Below, one piece after another: positions 1 through 7,339 of a DNA stretch of 64,000 nucleotides (position 1 is its first letter; every line of letters begins with the position of its first letter). Under the pieces are notes generated by a model, which saw only the letters and a program-made list of their open reading frames with translations, was not told the DNA's origin and did no database searches. The stretch is from Rhodanobacter sp. MP7CTX1. GTDB lineage: Bacteria > Pseudomonadota > Gammaproteobacteria > Xanthomonadales > Rhodanobacteraceae. The stretch is from positions 1-64,000 of the forward strand of contig NZ_JACHCN010000013.1 of the NCBI RefSeq assembly GCF_014205795.1, in the 5' to 3' direction. The position numbers and the translations under genes are program-made.

Positions 1-189
1 CCTCACGATACGGTGCTGATCGTGCTCAGCAATGGCGTGGTCAAATTCCAGGGGCACTACATGAAGGTCTCCAAAGCCTTGCGCGGATTACCTGTCGCCG
101 CGCGCCCTCGCGAGACCGAAGATGGCGTCTACGAGCTGTACTTCAGCCACCACCGACTCGCCACCATTGACATGCGTGAAGCCGATTAG
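1..189 (+). CDS. IS481-family transposase, C-terminal fragment
   Basis: The frame enters from beyond the left edge and stops at TAG 187-189, leaving 62 residues. The short motifs NGVVKFQGHY, SKALRGL and FSHHRLATIDMRE resemble the small beta-rich tail that follows the DDE (rve) core in IS481-family transposases. The catalytic triad would lie outside the window, so intactness cannot be judged. The stop is followed within 30 bases by what looks like the right terminal repeat of the element, which supports the assignment. An ISNCY-type transposase is the main alternative. Confidence 0.7.
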   Translation, partial: PHDTVLIVLSNGVVKFQGHYMKVSKALRGLPVAARPRETEDGVYELYFSHHRLATIDMREAD

Positions 190-192
190 ACT

Positions 193-228
193 TGTTACCC
201 ATGTCCCGGCACGTCTGTTACCCATGTC
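193..228 (+). repeat. 13-bp direct repeat inside the IS right end
   Basis: TGTTACCCATGTC occurs at 193-205 and again at 216-228, a 23-bp offset. The second copy runs on into the presumed terminal inverted repeat. The inner copy may be a second transposase binding site or a relic of a nested end. Confidence 0.75.
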
Positions 229-327
229 TCCGGTCTATACACCACGCAAGAGAAAAGTGACTCGCCCTCCGTAGGAGGACGAAACGCTCTTGACCTCTAA
301 AGCAAGCAAGCCAAACCGCCAAGCCAG

Positions 328-359
328 AGCATCGCGACTGAAGTCGCTCCCACAAGAGC
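328..359. repeat. Family A intergenic palindrome (GCGACTTCAGTCGC core)
   Basis: One copy, in reverse orientation, of a repeat whose core GCGACT-TC-AGTCGC is a small hairpin flanked by GTGGGA and GATGCT. Further copies are at 15143, 15196, 41365, 41404, 63135 and 63176. Here it stands alone between the IS end and the 3' end of folE2. Confidence 0.85.
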
Positions 360-383
360 AGAAACATGTCACGCGTACGAAAG

Positions 384-416
384 CACTGGGCCCCTGCCTT
401 CGCAGGGGTGACGAGG
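384..416. repeat. Family D intergenic palindrome, single arm
   Basis: Contains CACTGGG, CCCCTGCCTTCGCAGGGG and TGACGAGG. It has the same layout as the arms at 5369-5401 and 9509-9544. The CCCCTGC/GCAGGGG stem around CTTC is perfect. Only one arm is present here, unlike the paired copies elsewhere. Confidence 0.8.
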
Positions 417-440
417 AGTTGGCATTCCCGCGAGCACCGG

Positions 441-476
441 CCCCTCATCCCAGCCTTCCCCCGAAGGGAGGAAGGG
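441..476. repeat. Family E hairpin downstream of folE2
   Basis: CCCCTCATCCCAG followed by CCTTCCCCC, GAA and GGGAGGAAGG folds into a stem (454-475) five bases from the folE2 stop on the minus strand. A related element (CCCTCACCCCAACCCTCTCCC type) sits at 33432-33464. It could serve as a terminator for folE2, but there is no clear U-run. Confidence 0.55.
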
Positions 477-480
477 GTCG

Positions 481-1428
481 TTACGGCGTCGAACCGTAGC
501 CGCCGACCACGCCCTTGCTTGCATACGCGACAGCGTCGTGCGGGTGCAGGCTTTCCTGGTGCTCGACGCGGATGTGGAAGTCATTGAGGCGATCGTCGGC
601 GTCGAGCGTCTTCTGGATGCGTCGCGCAGCGTCTTCACAGAACATCAGGTTGCTGCCGTTGGCCAGCGCGAATGCCTGTTCGTCTTCGCGCTTCACTGCG
701 GTCTGCACCGGCGTGCCGAGTGCGTGTTCGACGCGATCGATCAAGCCGATCAGATCGAAACCCGCGCCCTGAGCCGGACGTACACGCAGGCACGCCACGC
801 TGCGTTGCGCGTGCGGTGTGGCGATGATGCCCTGCTCGCTACCGAGCCAGGCCAGCACAGCGGCATGATCGAGTGACTTGCCGACATCGAAATCCTTGGC
901 GAACTGATCCTGGATCAGCTGACGCGACAGCGCCGCGGATGCCGGACAGGTTGAGGAATAAACCACTTCAGTGCCGAGTTCGAGCAGGAAGGCATCGCCC
1001 GTCAGGCTCGCCTGAATGGTGACCGGATACGCACGCCAGCCGCTGTTCTCGCTGCGCAAGGCCGGGCGACGCACCAGGTGTTCGAATCGGATGCTGAGGC
1101 AGGCACGGTCGGCCAGATCCTTGTGCGAATCGAGGAAGCCGCGCAGCAGCGCATGCAGCGACTCGGAGGTCAGCGTTTGCGTGCTCAGCGCCTGTTCGAC
1201 CTGCAGGTACAGCCGCGACATGTGGATACCGCGCTTGTCCGGCCGCTTCAGGTTGACGAAGGCACCGACCTTGGCACTCGACCGCTGCACCTCGCCATCA
1301 CCGGCGTCGAAATGTACGGGTACCTGGATGTCGGCCATGCCGACCCAGTCCAGCGCCCCGGCAAGATGCGGCTGCGCGTGTACGGCAACGTCGGGCAGCA
1401 GACGGACGGTATTTTCCTGGTTCGGCAT
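481..1428 (-). CDS. folE2: GTP cyclohydrolase IB (FolE2)
   Basis: 315 residues. It converts GTP to 7,8-dihydroneopterin triphosphate, the first step of tetrahydrofolate synthesis (and of queuosine synthesis). Family residues are visible: the metal-binding Cys in STCPAS (C161), His in TPHAQRS (H206) and Glu in REDEQAF (E250), plus the C-terminal LHPHDAVAYAS. The N-terminus NQENTVRLLPDVA is typical. This is the type IB enzyme, unrelated in sequence to FolE, which in other bacteria tolerates zinc shortage. No Zur-like operator was recognised upstream, and no folE is present in the window, so it may be the housekeeping enzyme here. Confidence 0.93.
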   Translation of the reverse strand: MPNQENTVRLLPDVAVHAQPHLAGALDWVGMADIQVPVHFDAGDGEVQRSSAKVGAFVNLKRPDKRGIHMSRLYLQVEQALSTQTLTSESLHALLRGFLDSHKDLADRACLSIRFEHLVRRPALRSENSGWRAYPVTIQASLTGDAFLLELGTEVVYSSTCPASAALSRQLIQDQFAKDFDVGKSLDHAAVLAWLGSEQGIIATPHAQRSVACLRVRPAQGAGFDLIGLIDRVEHALGTPVQTAVKREDEQAFALANGSNLMFCEDAARRIQKTLDADDRLNDFHIRVEHQESLHPHDAVAYASKGVVGGYGSTP

Positions 1429-1527
1429 GGGTAGGTCCTGACATCGACGAATGACTCGCCGAGAAGAACATCAATCTTGGGGCAAATGAGCCGGCGCACA
1501 ATAGTGCTGTGGCGGAAACACTGCGTC

Positions 1528-2391
1528 TCAGGTCGTTCTGGCCAGCTGCCGGCGCCATGCACGGGCTCCTTGCCACGCTTGCAGCGTGGTGGCGAATCCG
1601 CTGCGTGGCTGGCCTGCCTGCAGCGTGGCCAGTGCGTCGCCTGCGCGCGCGGCGCGCCGCGCCAGATGGCTGCCATGCCCCGATTCCAGTGCCCGAAACA
1701 CGCTGAGCGGGCCGGTCAGGGTGGCCGAATCACGCCAACTGACCAGGAGATCGTCCAGTTGGGCCTTGACCGCCTGTTGTCGGGCGGCGCCAGGCTCACG
1801 CAATTGCGTCCGACTCAGGCCATGCCGGGCCAGCCGCGCCATTGGCAGCGGCAGGCGGTCACGTTCGGCGTCCTGCTCCAGGCGCAGCAGCGCGTACAGC
1901 AGGTGGTTGAGGGTAGCGACTCGCGTGGCGCGCTCGATCGATGCCTCCACGCCGTACCACCACGTGGTTTCCAGTGCCGCCAGTGCGCCATGCAGCTGGG
2001 TAGCAGCGGCCAGCTGTGCAGAAAAATCTGCTGCCGTGCCCTCTTCCAGCTGCGCCATCGCAGCCAGTACCGGCGCCAGCCAGAGTTCGCTGGCGATGGC
2101 ATGGGCACGTTCGTCATCGAACAGCACCTGGGTCAGCGGATGGCGGCCACCACTGGCCGCCGCGCCCGCGAGCTCTTCGGCCCACCAGTTGAGCTTGGCC
2201 ACGGCCACCTGCGGCTCGCGGATGCCATAGGCCGCACCGAGCAGCTCCTGCTCCAGCGCCGCCAGCGCGATGTGGCCCGGATAGCGCTGCCCATCCACGA
2301 AGACCAGGGCGATGCGCTGTTGCGGCTGCACCGCCAGCCACTTGTCGATGAAGCTCTGCAGTACCGCGTTTTGTTCGACCCGCTCGCTCAT
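1528..2391 (-). CDS. Squalene/phytoene synthase-like protein
   Basis: 287 residues from an ATG that overlaps the stop of the upstream HAD gene (ATGA), which fixes the start although the frame stays open 24 codons further up. REPQVAVAKLNWWAEEL near residue 55-70 matches the conserved helix of trans-isoprenyl diphosphate synthases of the squalene/phytoene group, and LEQDAERDRLPLP resembles a degenerate second Asp-rich motif. The first DxxxD motif is not obvious, so catalytic activity is uncertain. The group also includes NDUFAF6-like non-enzymatic proteins. It is the last gene of the mtaD-ubiG-HAD unit. Function unproven; a role in ubiquinone or hopanoid metabolism would be inference. Confidence 0.62.
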   Translation of the reverse strand: MSERVEQNAVLQSFIDKWLAVQPQQRIALVFVDGQRYPGHIALAALEQELLGAAYGIREPQVAVAKLNWWAEELAGAAASGGRHPLTQVLFDDERAHAIASELWLAPVLAAMAQLEEGTAADFSAQLAAATQLHGALAALETTWWYGVEASIERATRVATLNHLLYALLRLEQDAERDRLPLPMARLARHGLSRTQLREPGAARQQAVKAQLDDLLVSWRDSATLTGPLSVFRALESGHGSHLARRAARAGDALATLQAGQPRSGFATTLQAWQGARAWRRQLARTT

Positions 2392-3083
2392 GCCGTGACC
2401 GGTTGCAGTCGCAGCAAGGCAGCCAGCTGGGCCGGCGTGTCCAGCACCGCATCGGCGCCCCACTCGTGCGGATCGCCGCCGTCGAGATAGCCCCAGCTCA
2501 CCGCCACCGTATAGAGACCGGCAGCGGCACCGGCCTGGATATCGCGACGATCGTCGCCGACAAACAGACTGTGCGCAGGATCTAGTCTTGCGAGTTCGCA
2601 GGCCAGCAGCACGGGCGCGGGATCAGGCTTTTTCACCGGCAAGGTATCGCCAGACACCACCGCGCTGGCACGGGCGGCCCAGCCGATGCGGCTGACCAGA
2701 TCATCAGTGAGAAAGGCGGCCTTGTTGGTCACGATGCCCCAACGCCACCCTTGCGCCTCAATGCGCTCAAGCAGGTCGTCGATACCATCGAACGGATGCG
2801 TCTGCTGTCCCATCACGCGCTGGTACAACTCCAGGTAGCGCGGCACCAGTCCCTCAAGCGCCGACTCCCCGCGCTCGGCAAACGCGCAGCGCAAAACGGC
2901 TCGCGCACCGCGTGAAACGACTTCACGCACGGGCGCATAGGGTGGCGGTGACACGCCCTCTTCGGCGCATTGCTCGACCAGCGCGGCGTAGAGATCTGGC
3001 GCGCTGTCGAGCAAGGTTCCATCCAGATCGAACAACACGCCCTGGATATTTTCCGGCACTGGCTTCATGGCAGCGCGCGTCAT
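2388..3083 (-). CDS. HAD phosphatase, probably MupP (MurNAc-6-P phosphatase) rather than Gph
   Basis: 231 residues with HAD motif I FDLDGTLLD (residues 18-26), motif II around IVTNKAAF, the Lys of KPDPAP and motif IV LFVGDDRRDI. By sequence alone it would be called phosphoglycolate phosphatase. Its position, directly after ubiG and downstream of an MTA deaminase, matches mupP of Pseudomonas, where the product dephosphorylates N-acetylmuramate 6-phosphate in the AnmK-MupP-AmgK-MurU recycling route. Its ATG overlaps the ubiG stop (ATGA), and its own stop overlaps the next ATG. The choice between the two substrates is inference from synteny. Confidence 0.8.
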   Translation of the reverse strand: MTRAAMKPVPENIQGVLFDLDGTLLDSAPDLYAALVEQCAEEGVSPPPYAPVREVVSRGARAVLRCAFAERGESALEGLVPRYLELYQRVMGQQTHPFDGIDDLLERIEAQGWRWGIVTNKAAFLTDDLVSRIGWAARASAVVSGDTLPVKKPDPAPVLLACELARLDPAHSLFVGDDRRDIQAGAAAGLYTVAVSWGYLDGGDPHEWGADAVLDTPAQLAALLRLQPVTA

Positions 3084-3787
3084 ACCGGCATACGACCGCT
3101 GAGCACGTAGTTGACGGCGGTAAAACGGCTGAGCCAGGCCTTGCGCTGGAGCGGGTTGTAACCTAGCCCCGAAACGTCCTCCAGCTCCAGTCCGGCATGC
3201 CGCAGCAGACGGCCCAGTTCAGACGGCTTCAGAAATTGTGCGTAATGATGGGTGCCGCGCGGCAACATGCGCATCAGATATTCGGCACCCAGGATCGCCG
3301 CGCCGAACGCGGCCGGCGTGCGGTTCAGCGTAGACATGAATAGCCATCCGCCCGGTTTCAGCATCGCCACCAGGTCATTCACCAGCGCGGCCGGGTTGGG
3401 CACATGCTCGATCAGCTCCATGCAACACACGGCATCGAAACTTGCCGGCTCGGTGGCGGCCAGATCCGCCGAGGACTGCACCCGGTAATCGATGGCGAGG
3501 TCGGACTCGTGCAGATGCAATCGGGCGACTTCAATGACCTTCTGCCCCAGATCGATGCCGGTGACCCGCGCGCCGGCCCGTGCCAGCGTCTCGCTCAACA
3601 GGCCACCACCGCAACCGACATCGGCGACGCGAGCGTCGCGCAAGTCCATGCGTGCGGCGACATAGGCGGCGCGCACCGGATTGAGATCGTGCAGCGGGCG
3701 CGACTCGCCATCCGGATCCCACCAGCGCGCTGCGAGCTCGCCGAAGCGGGCGATCTCATCGGGGCTTACGTTGGGTGCAGTCTGCAT
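3080..3787 (-). CDS. ubiG: Ubiquinone biosynthesis O-methyltransferase UbiG
   Basis: 235 residues from the chosen ATG. It catalyses both O-methylations of ubiquinone synthesis using SAM. The SAM-binding motif VADVGCGGGLLSE and the family opening DEIARFGELAARWWDPDGE are clear, as is ELIEHVPNP. The frame extends 15 codons further to 3832, but a GAGGA Shine-Dalgarno lies just upstream of the ATG at 3787 and the protein then begins like other UbiG proteins. It is translationally coupled to the HAD gene downstream by an ATGA overlap. Confidence 0.94.
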   Translation of the reverse strand: MQTAPNVSPDEIARFGELAARWWDPDGESRPLHDLNPVRAAYVAARMDLRDARVADVGCGGGLLSETLARAGARVTGIDLGQKVIEVARLHLHESDLAIDYRVQSSADLAATEPASFDAVCCMELIEHVPNPAALVNDLVAMLKPGGWLFMSTLNRTPAAFGAAILGAEYLMRMLPRGTHHYAQFLKPSELGRLLRHAGLELEDVSGLGYNPLQRKAWLSRFTAVNYVLSGRMPV

Positions 3788-3877
3788 CGTCGATTCCTCA
3801 AAAGCAGTGCCGGAGTTTAGTGCGTCTGCCATTCGCGCAGCGTGAGACGCATGAGAGCTCCAGCGTTTTCAACAGGC

Positions 3878-5209
3878 TCAATGTGCGGCGATGCGTTCGC
3901 GCCAGGCGTGGGTCCTGGCGAGCACGGCGTCGGTGTCGATGTCGAGCAGCACACGATCGGCCAGCTTGCGTCGGCCGGCAATCCACACATCGCTGACCTG
4001 ATGGCGGCTGGCGGCATAGACCAGTTGCGAGATGACGTGGAACAGCGGCTGGGTTTCCAGATCGCTCAGGCGTACGGCAGCGAGATCGGCCTGCTTGCCA
4101 ACTTCGAGCGAGCCGATCTTTGCATCCAGCCCAATCGCCTTCGCGCCATTCAGCGTGGCCGTGCGCAGCGCGTACGCGGCATCGAACGCGGCGGCGTCAC
4201 CCGCGACCGCTTTCGCCAGCAACGCGGCGGTACGCATCTCGCCGAACATGTCCAGATCGTTGTTCGATGCGCAACCATCGGTGCCGAGCGCCACATTGAC
4301 GCCGGCCTGACGCAGCTTTTCCGCCGGGCAGAAACCCGAGGCCAGCTTGAGGTTGGACTCCGGGCAATGCACCACCGATACGCCAGCCTCGGCACAGGCT
4401 GCTATCTCGCCGTCGGTGAGCTGGGTCATATGCACCGCGATCAGCCGATCATTGATCAGGCCGAGTTTCTGCAGGCGCTGGAACGGACGCAACCCGCTCT
4501 TGTTCTTTTCTTCGGTGACCTCGTGCGCGGTCTCGTGCATGTGCAGATGCACCGGAATATCAAGCTGATCGGACAGCACGCGAATGCGTTCGAAGCTCTC
4601 GTCCGAAACGGTATAGGGCGCGTGCGGCGCGAATGCAGTGCTGACCAGCGGATCGCCACGGAAGCTGTCGTGCACCTCGCATGCGCGCTCGAAATAATCG
4701 TCCTGGGTCGTTGCCCACGCGGTCGGGAATTCGATCACCGGCAGCCCGACCACGGCGCGGAAACCCATGCGCCGGTAGGTCGCTCCGATCACGTCGGGAA
4801 AGAAATAATTTTCGTTGGCACACGTTGTGCCGCCGCGCAGCATCTCGGCCACCGCCAGCTCCACGCCGTCGCGCACGAACTCCGGCCCGATCACCTTCGC
4901 CTCGGCCGGCCAGATGTGCTGCTGCAGCCAGACCATCAACGGCAGGTCGTCAGCCAAGCCGCGCAGCAGCGTCATCGGGTTGTGCGTATGCGAGTTGATC
5001 AGGCCGGGAATCAGCACGTGTTCGCGCAGCTCGACACGCTCAAGCGGAGCATACGCAGCGCGTGCCTCGGCGATCGGCAGCAGTGCCACGATGACGCTGT
5101 CCTGTACCACGACGGCGTGATCCTCCAGAACGACGGCATGCGGCTCGACTGGGACCACCCAGCGCGCTTCGATCATCAGGTCGACTAGCTGTGGTGTCGT
5201 CGGGCTCAT
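3878..5209 (-). CDS. mtaD: 5-methylthioadenosine / S-adenosylhomocysteine deaminase (TRZ/ATZ amidohydrolase)
   Basis: 443 residues; an in-frame TTG lies two codons upstream, but ATG at 5209 is preferred. Amidohydrolase metal-site motifs are in place: NSHTHNPM, HLHMHETAHE, the His of AVHMTQL and GTDGCASNND. The Pseudomonas orthologue in the same gene order (mtaD-ubiG-mupP) is reported to deaminate methylthioadenosine to methylthioinosine. Adjacent ubiG uses SAM, so clearing SAM by-products fits the neighbourhood. The ubiG start is about 90 bp downstream. Confidence 0.85.
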   Translation of the reverse strand: MSPTTPQLVDLMIEARWVVPVEPHAVVLEDHAVVVQDSVIVALLPIAEARAAYAPLERVELREHVLIPGLINSHTHNPMTLLRGLADDLPLMVWLQQHIWPAEAKVIGPEFVRDGVELAVAEMLRGGTTCANENYFFPDVIGATYRRMGFRAVVGLPVIEFPTAWATTQDDYFERACEVHDSFRGDPLVSTAFAPHAPYTVSDESFERIRVLSDQLDIPVHLHMHETAHEVTEEKNKSGLRPFQRLQKLGLINDRLIAVHMTQLTDGEIAACAEAGVSVVHCPESNLKLASGFCPAEKLRQAGVNVALGTDGCASNNDLDMFGEMRTAALLAKAVAGDAAAFDAAYALRTATLNGAKAIGLDAKIGSLEVGKQADLAAVRLSDLETQPLFHVISQLVYAASRHQVSDVWIAGRRKLADRVLLDIDTDAVLARTHAWRERIAAH

Positions 5210-5282
5210 CGTCAACTCGCTTTATGTCAGTTTTGGATACGACAAGGGGCGGTACCTTACGGTGGCCGCCCCTTGCCTTTGA

Positions 5283-5401
5283 TCGTCATTCCGGCGAAGG
5301 CCGGAACCTGGTGTGCTGAACTGTGCAAAGCACGCAAAATCGATTTTGTGCGCTGCGCGCCAGTAGCTCACTGGGTCCCAGCTTTCGCTGGGATGACGAG
5401 C
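5283..5401. repeat. Family D inverted pair
   Basis: Left arm TCGTCATTCCGGCGAAGGCC (5283 on) contains the CCGGCGAAGGCCGG hairpin. The right arm at 5369-5401 contains CACTGGGTCCCAGCTTTCGC and TGGGATGACGA. The outer parts TCGTCATTCC and GGGATGACGA pair over about 100 bp. It fills the space between the mtaD start and the efp 3' end and may help end efp transcription. Confidence 0.85.
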
Positions 5402-5438
5402 TGGCAGAGGCGCGAACTTGGGTTCGCGCGCCAGCTCG

Positions 5439-6005
5439 TCACTTCACGCGGCTGAAGTATTCGCCGGAGCGGGTGTCGACCTTGATGATCTCGTCCTGGT
5501 TCACGAACAGCGGCACGCGCACCACCGCACCGGTCTCCAGCTTGGCCGGCTTGCCGCCACCGCCCGAAGTGTCGCCGCGCACGCCCGGATCGGTTTCGAC
5601 GATCTTCAACTCGACGAAATTCGGCGGCTGTACCGCGATCGGCCGACCGTTCCACAACGTCACCACGCACTCTTCCTCGCCCTTCAGCCATTTGGCGGCG
5701 TCGCCAGCAGCGGCCTTGTCGGCCTGGTGCTGCTCGAAGGTTTCCTGCTGCATGAAGTGCCAGAACTCGCCATCGCTGTAGAGATACTGCATATCCGAAT
5801 CGACCACGTCGGCGCCCTCGAACGACTCGCTCGCCTTGAGGGTCTTTTCCACGGTGCGGCCGTTGAGCAGGTTGCGGATGCGGATGCGGGTGAACGCCTG
5901 GCCTTTGCCCGGCTTGATGAACTCCGCCTCGACGATCGTGCAAGGGTCGCCATCGACAATGATTTTCACACCGTTCTTGACGTCGTTGAGACCGTAGGTG
6001 GCCAT
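5439..6005 (-). CDS. efp: Elongation factor P
   Basis: 188 residues, the usual EF-P length. It relieves ribosomes stalled at polyproline stretches. The loop KPGKGQA carries the modifiable Lys34, as expected for the beta-lysylated type. This agrees with the divergently transcribed epmB about 180 bp away, which encodes the lysine aminomutase needed for that modification; no epmA is in the window. A GGKPAKL insertion after the TSGGGG stretch is normal for the family. Confidence 0.97.
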   Translation of the reverse strand: MATYGLNDVKNGVKIIVDGDPCTIVEAEFIKPGKGQAFTRIRIRNLLNGRTVEKTLKASESFEGADVVDSDMQYLYSDGEFWHFMQQETFEQHQADKAAAGDAAKWLKGEEECVVTLWNGRPIAVQPPNFVELKIVETDPGVRGDTSGGGGKPAKLETGAVVRVPLFVNQDEIIKVDTRSGEYFSRVK

Positions 6006-6137
6006 GCAGTGAACTCCAGATTTAATTGAGGATCTTGGTGGGGATGATCTGTTGGAGAGATCTGATTAGAGTGATCGGATAGCGATGTTCTGATGGGCAA
6101 AGGGTCCGAACAAACCCTGTGCGTCATAAACAGCGGC

Positions 6138-6143
6138 TAAAAT
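6138..6143 (+). promoter_or_regulatory. Possible -10 element for epmB
   Basis: TAAAAT lies 41 bases before the epmB ATG in the efp/epmB divergent region. No convincing -35 is present at 17 bases. It is a weak call that would give a leader of roughly 35 bases. Confidence 0.3.
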
Positions 6144-6183
6144 GTGAGGATTGACGGGCAAATGCCCGATACCTAGGCCGCAC

Positions 6184-7206
6184 ATGATAACCGCAAGCCC
6201 CGGCGCCCGCCTAACGCGGCCCGAAACCAGCACCGCGTCCGACTGGCGGCAACTGTGGCGGGACGCCGTCACCGACGCTGGCGAATTGCTCGCCTTGCTC
6301 GGGCTGGAATCGCTCGCCGAACGCCTGCCGCCCGCTGACGCCGGCTTTGCGTTGCGCGTGCCGCGCGGCTTCGTCGCCCGCATGCGTCCTGGCGACTCGC
6401 GCGACCCGCTGCTGCTGCAGGTATTACCTCAGCTGGCCGAACTGGATGACATACCCGGCTTCGTCACCGACGCCGTCGGCGACATGGCGTCGCGCGCCGC
6501 CCAGGGCGTGTTGCACAAATACCATGGCCGCGCCTTGCTGATCGCCAGCGGCAGCTGCGCGATCAATTGCCGCTACTGCTTCCGCCGGCATTTTCCCTAC
6601 GGCGAGGAAATGGCCGCCGCCGGCCAGTGGCGGCAGGCGCTGGAGCATCTGCGGCAGGACTCCTCGATTAGCGAACTGATCCTCTCCGGCGGCGACCCGT
6701 TGTCGCTGGCCACGAGCAAGCTGGAGGAACTGAGCCGCGGCCTGGCCGAACTCCCGCATGTCACCCGCCTGCGCATCCATACCCGCCTGCCGGTGGTGCT
6801 GCCGGAGCGGATCGACGCCGCGTTCCTCAGCTGGCTCGATGCACTGCCGCTGCAGAAGGTGGTGGTGCTGCACGCCAACCATGCCAACGAAATCGACGCC
6901 AGCGTCGTGGCCGCCTGCTCCCGCCTGCGCGACGCCGGGGCCACCGTGCTCAACCAGTCGGTGCTGCTGCGCGGCATCAACGACGATGCGGGCACGCTGG
7001 CCGAGCTGTCCGAACGGCTGTTCACGGCCGGCGTGTTGCCCTACTACCTGCACCAGCTCGACCGGGTACAGGGCACCGCACATTTCGAGGTTGAGGACGC
7101 CCGCGCACAGGCCCTGATGGATACGCTGCGTACGCGGTTGCCGGGTTATCTGGTGCCCAGACTGGTCCGCGAAGTCGGCGGCGACCTGTCCAAGCGCCCG
7201 CTGTAA
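6184..7206 (+). CDS. epmB: EF-P beta-lysylation protein EpmB (lysine 2,3-aminomutase type)
   Basis: 340 residues from ATG 6184. A TTG at 6151 extends the frame by 11 codons, but the purine run GTGAGGA abuts that TTG too closely to serve it. Radical-SAM cysteines appear in CAINCRYCFRRHF, followed by the PLP lysine region and HANHANEID. EpmB converts (S)-alpha-lysine to (R)-beta-lysine, which EpmA then attaches to Lys34 of EF-P. Placement back-to-back with efp supports function in this pathway. Confidence 0.92.
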   Translation: MITASPGARLTRPETSTASDWRQLWRDAVTDAGELLALLGLESLAERLPPADAGFALRVPRGFVARMRPGDSRDPLLLQVLPQLAELDDIPGFVTDAVGDMASRAAQGVLHKYHGRALLIASGSCAINCRYCFRRHFPYGEEMAAAGQWRQALEHLRQDSSISELILSGGDPLSLATSKLEELSRGLAELPHVTRLRIHTRLPVVLPERIDAAFLSWLDALPLQKVVVLHANHANEIDASVVAACSRLRDAGATVLNQSVLLRGINDDAGTLAELSERLFTAGVLPYYLHQLDRVQGTAHFEVEDARAQALMDTLRTRLPGYLVPRLVREVGGDLSKRPL

Positions 7207-7339
7207 ACCGGACAAGGGTCACCTCCGTACCGTTTTCCGCTGGCGGCCATTCGCGGAATCCGTTACAAACATCAGTTATAGACGATCCTGAACATGGATC
7301 CGCGTAGCCAGCGGTGATCAACGGACAGCTCGACGCCCC

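Larger units (their letters stand above)
1..241 (+). mobile_element. IS481-family element, right end
   Basis: The transposase tail is followed by TGTTACCCATGTC (193-205), repeated at 216-228 and continuing CTCCGGTCTATACA to 241. Read inward from the right, the last stretch is TGTATAGACCGGAGACATGG, which begins with TGT and has the GACCGGAGACAT core I know from IS481-type inverted repeats. The boundary at 241 is inferred from that. The left end is off-window, so no target duplication can be checked. Confidence 0.6.

Noticed and set aside
290..638. Small frames between the IS end and folE2
   Set aside because: They are made of Family A, D and E repeat sequence and folE2 antisense, with no start signals.
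6151..6184. TTG start for EpmB at 6151
   Set aside because: The GTGAGGA purine run touches the TTG and leaves no spacing; the ATG at 6184 gives the usual protein start.
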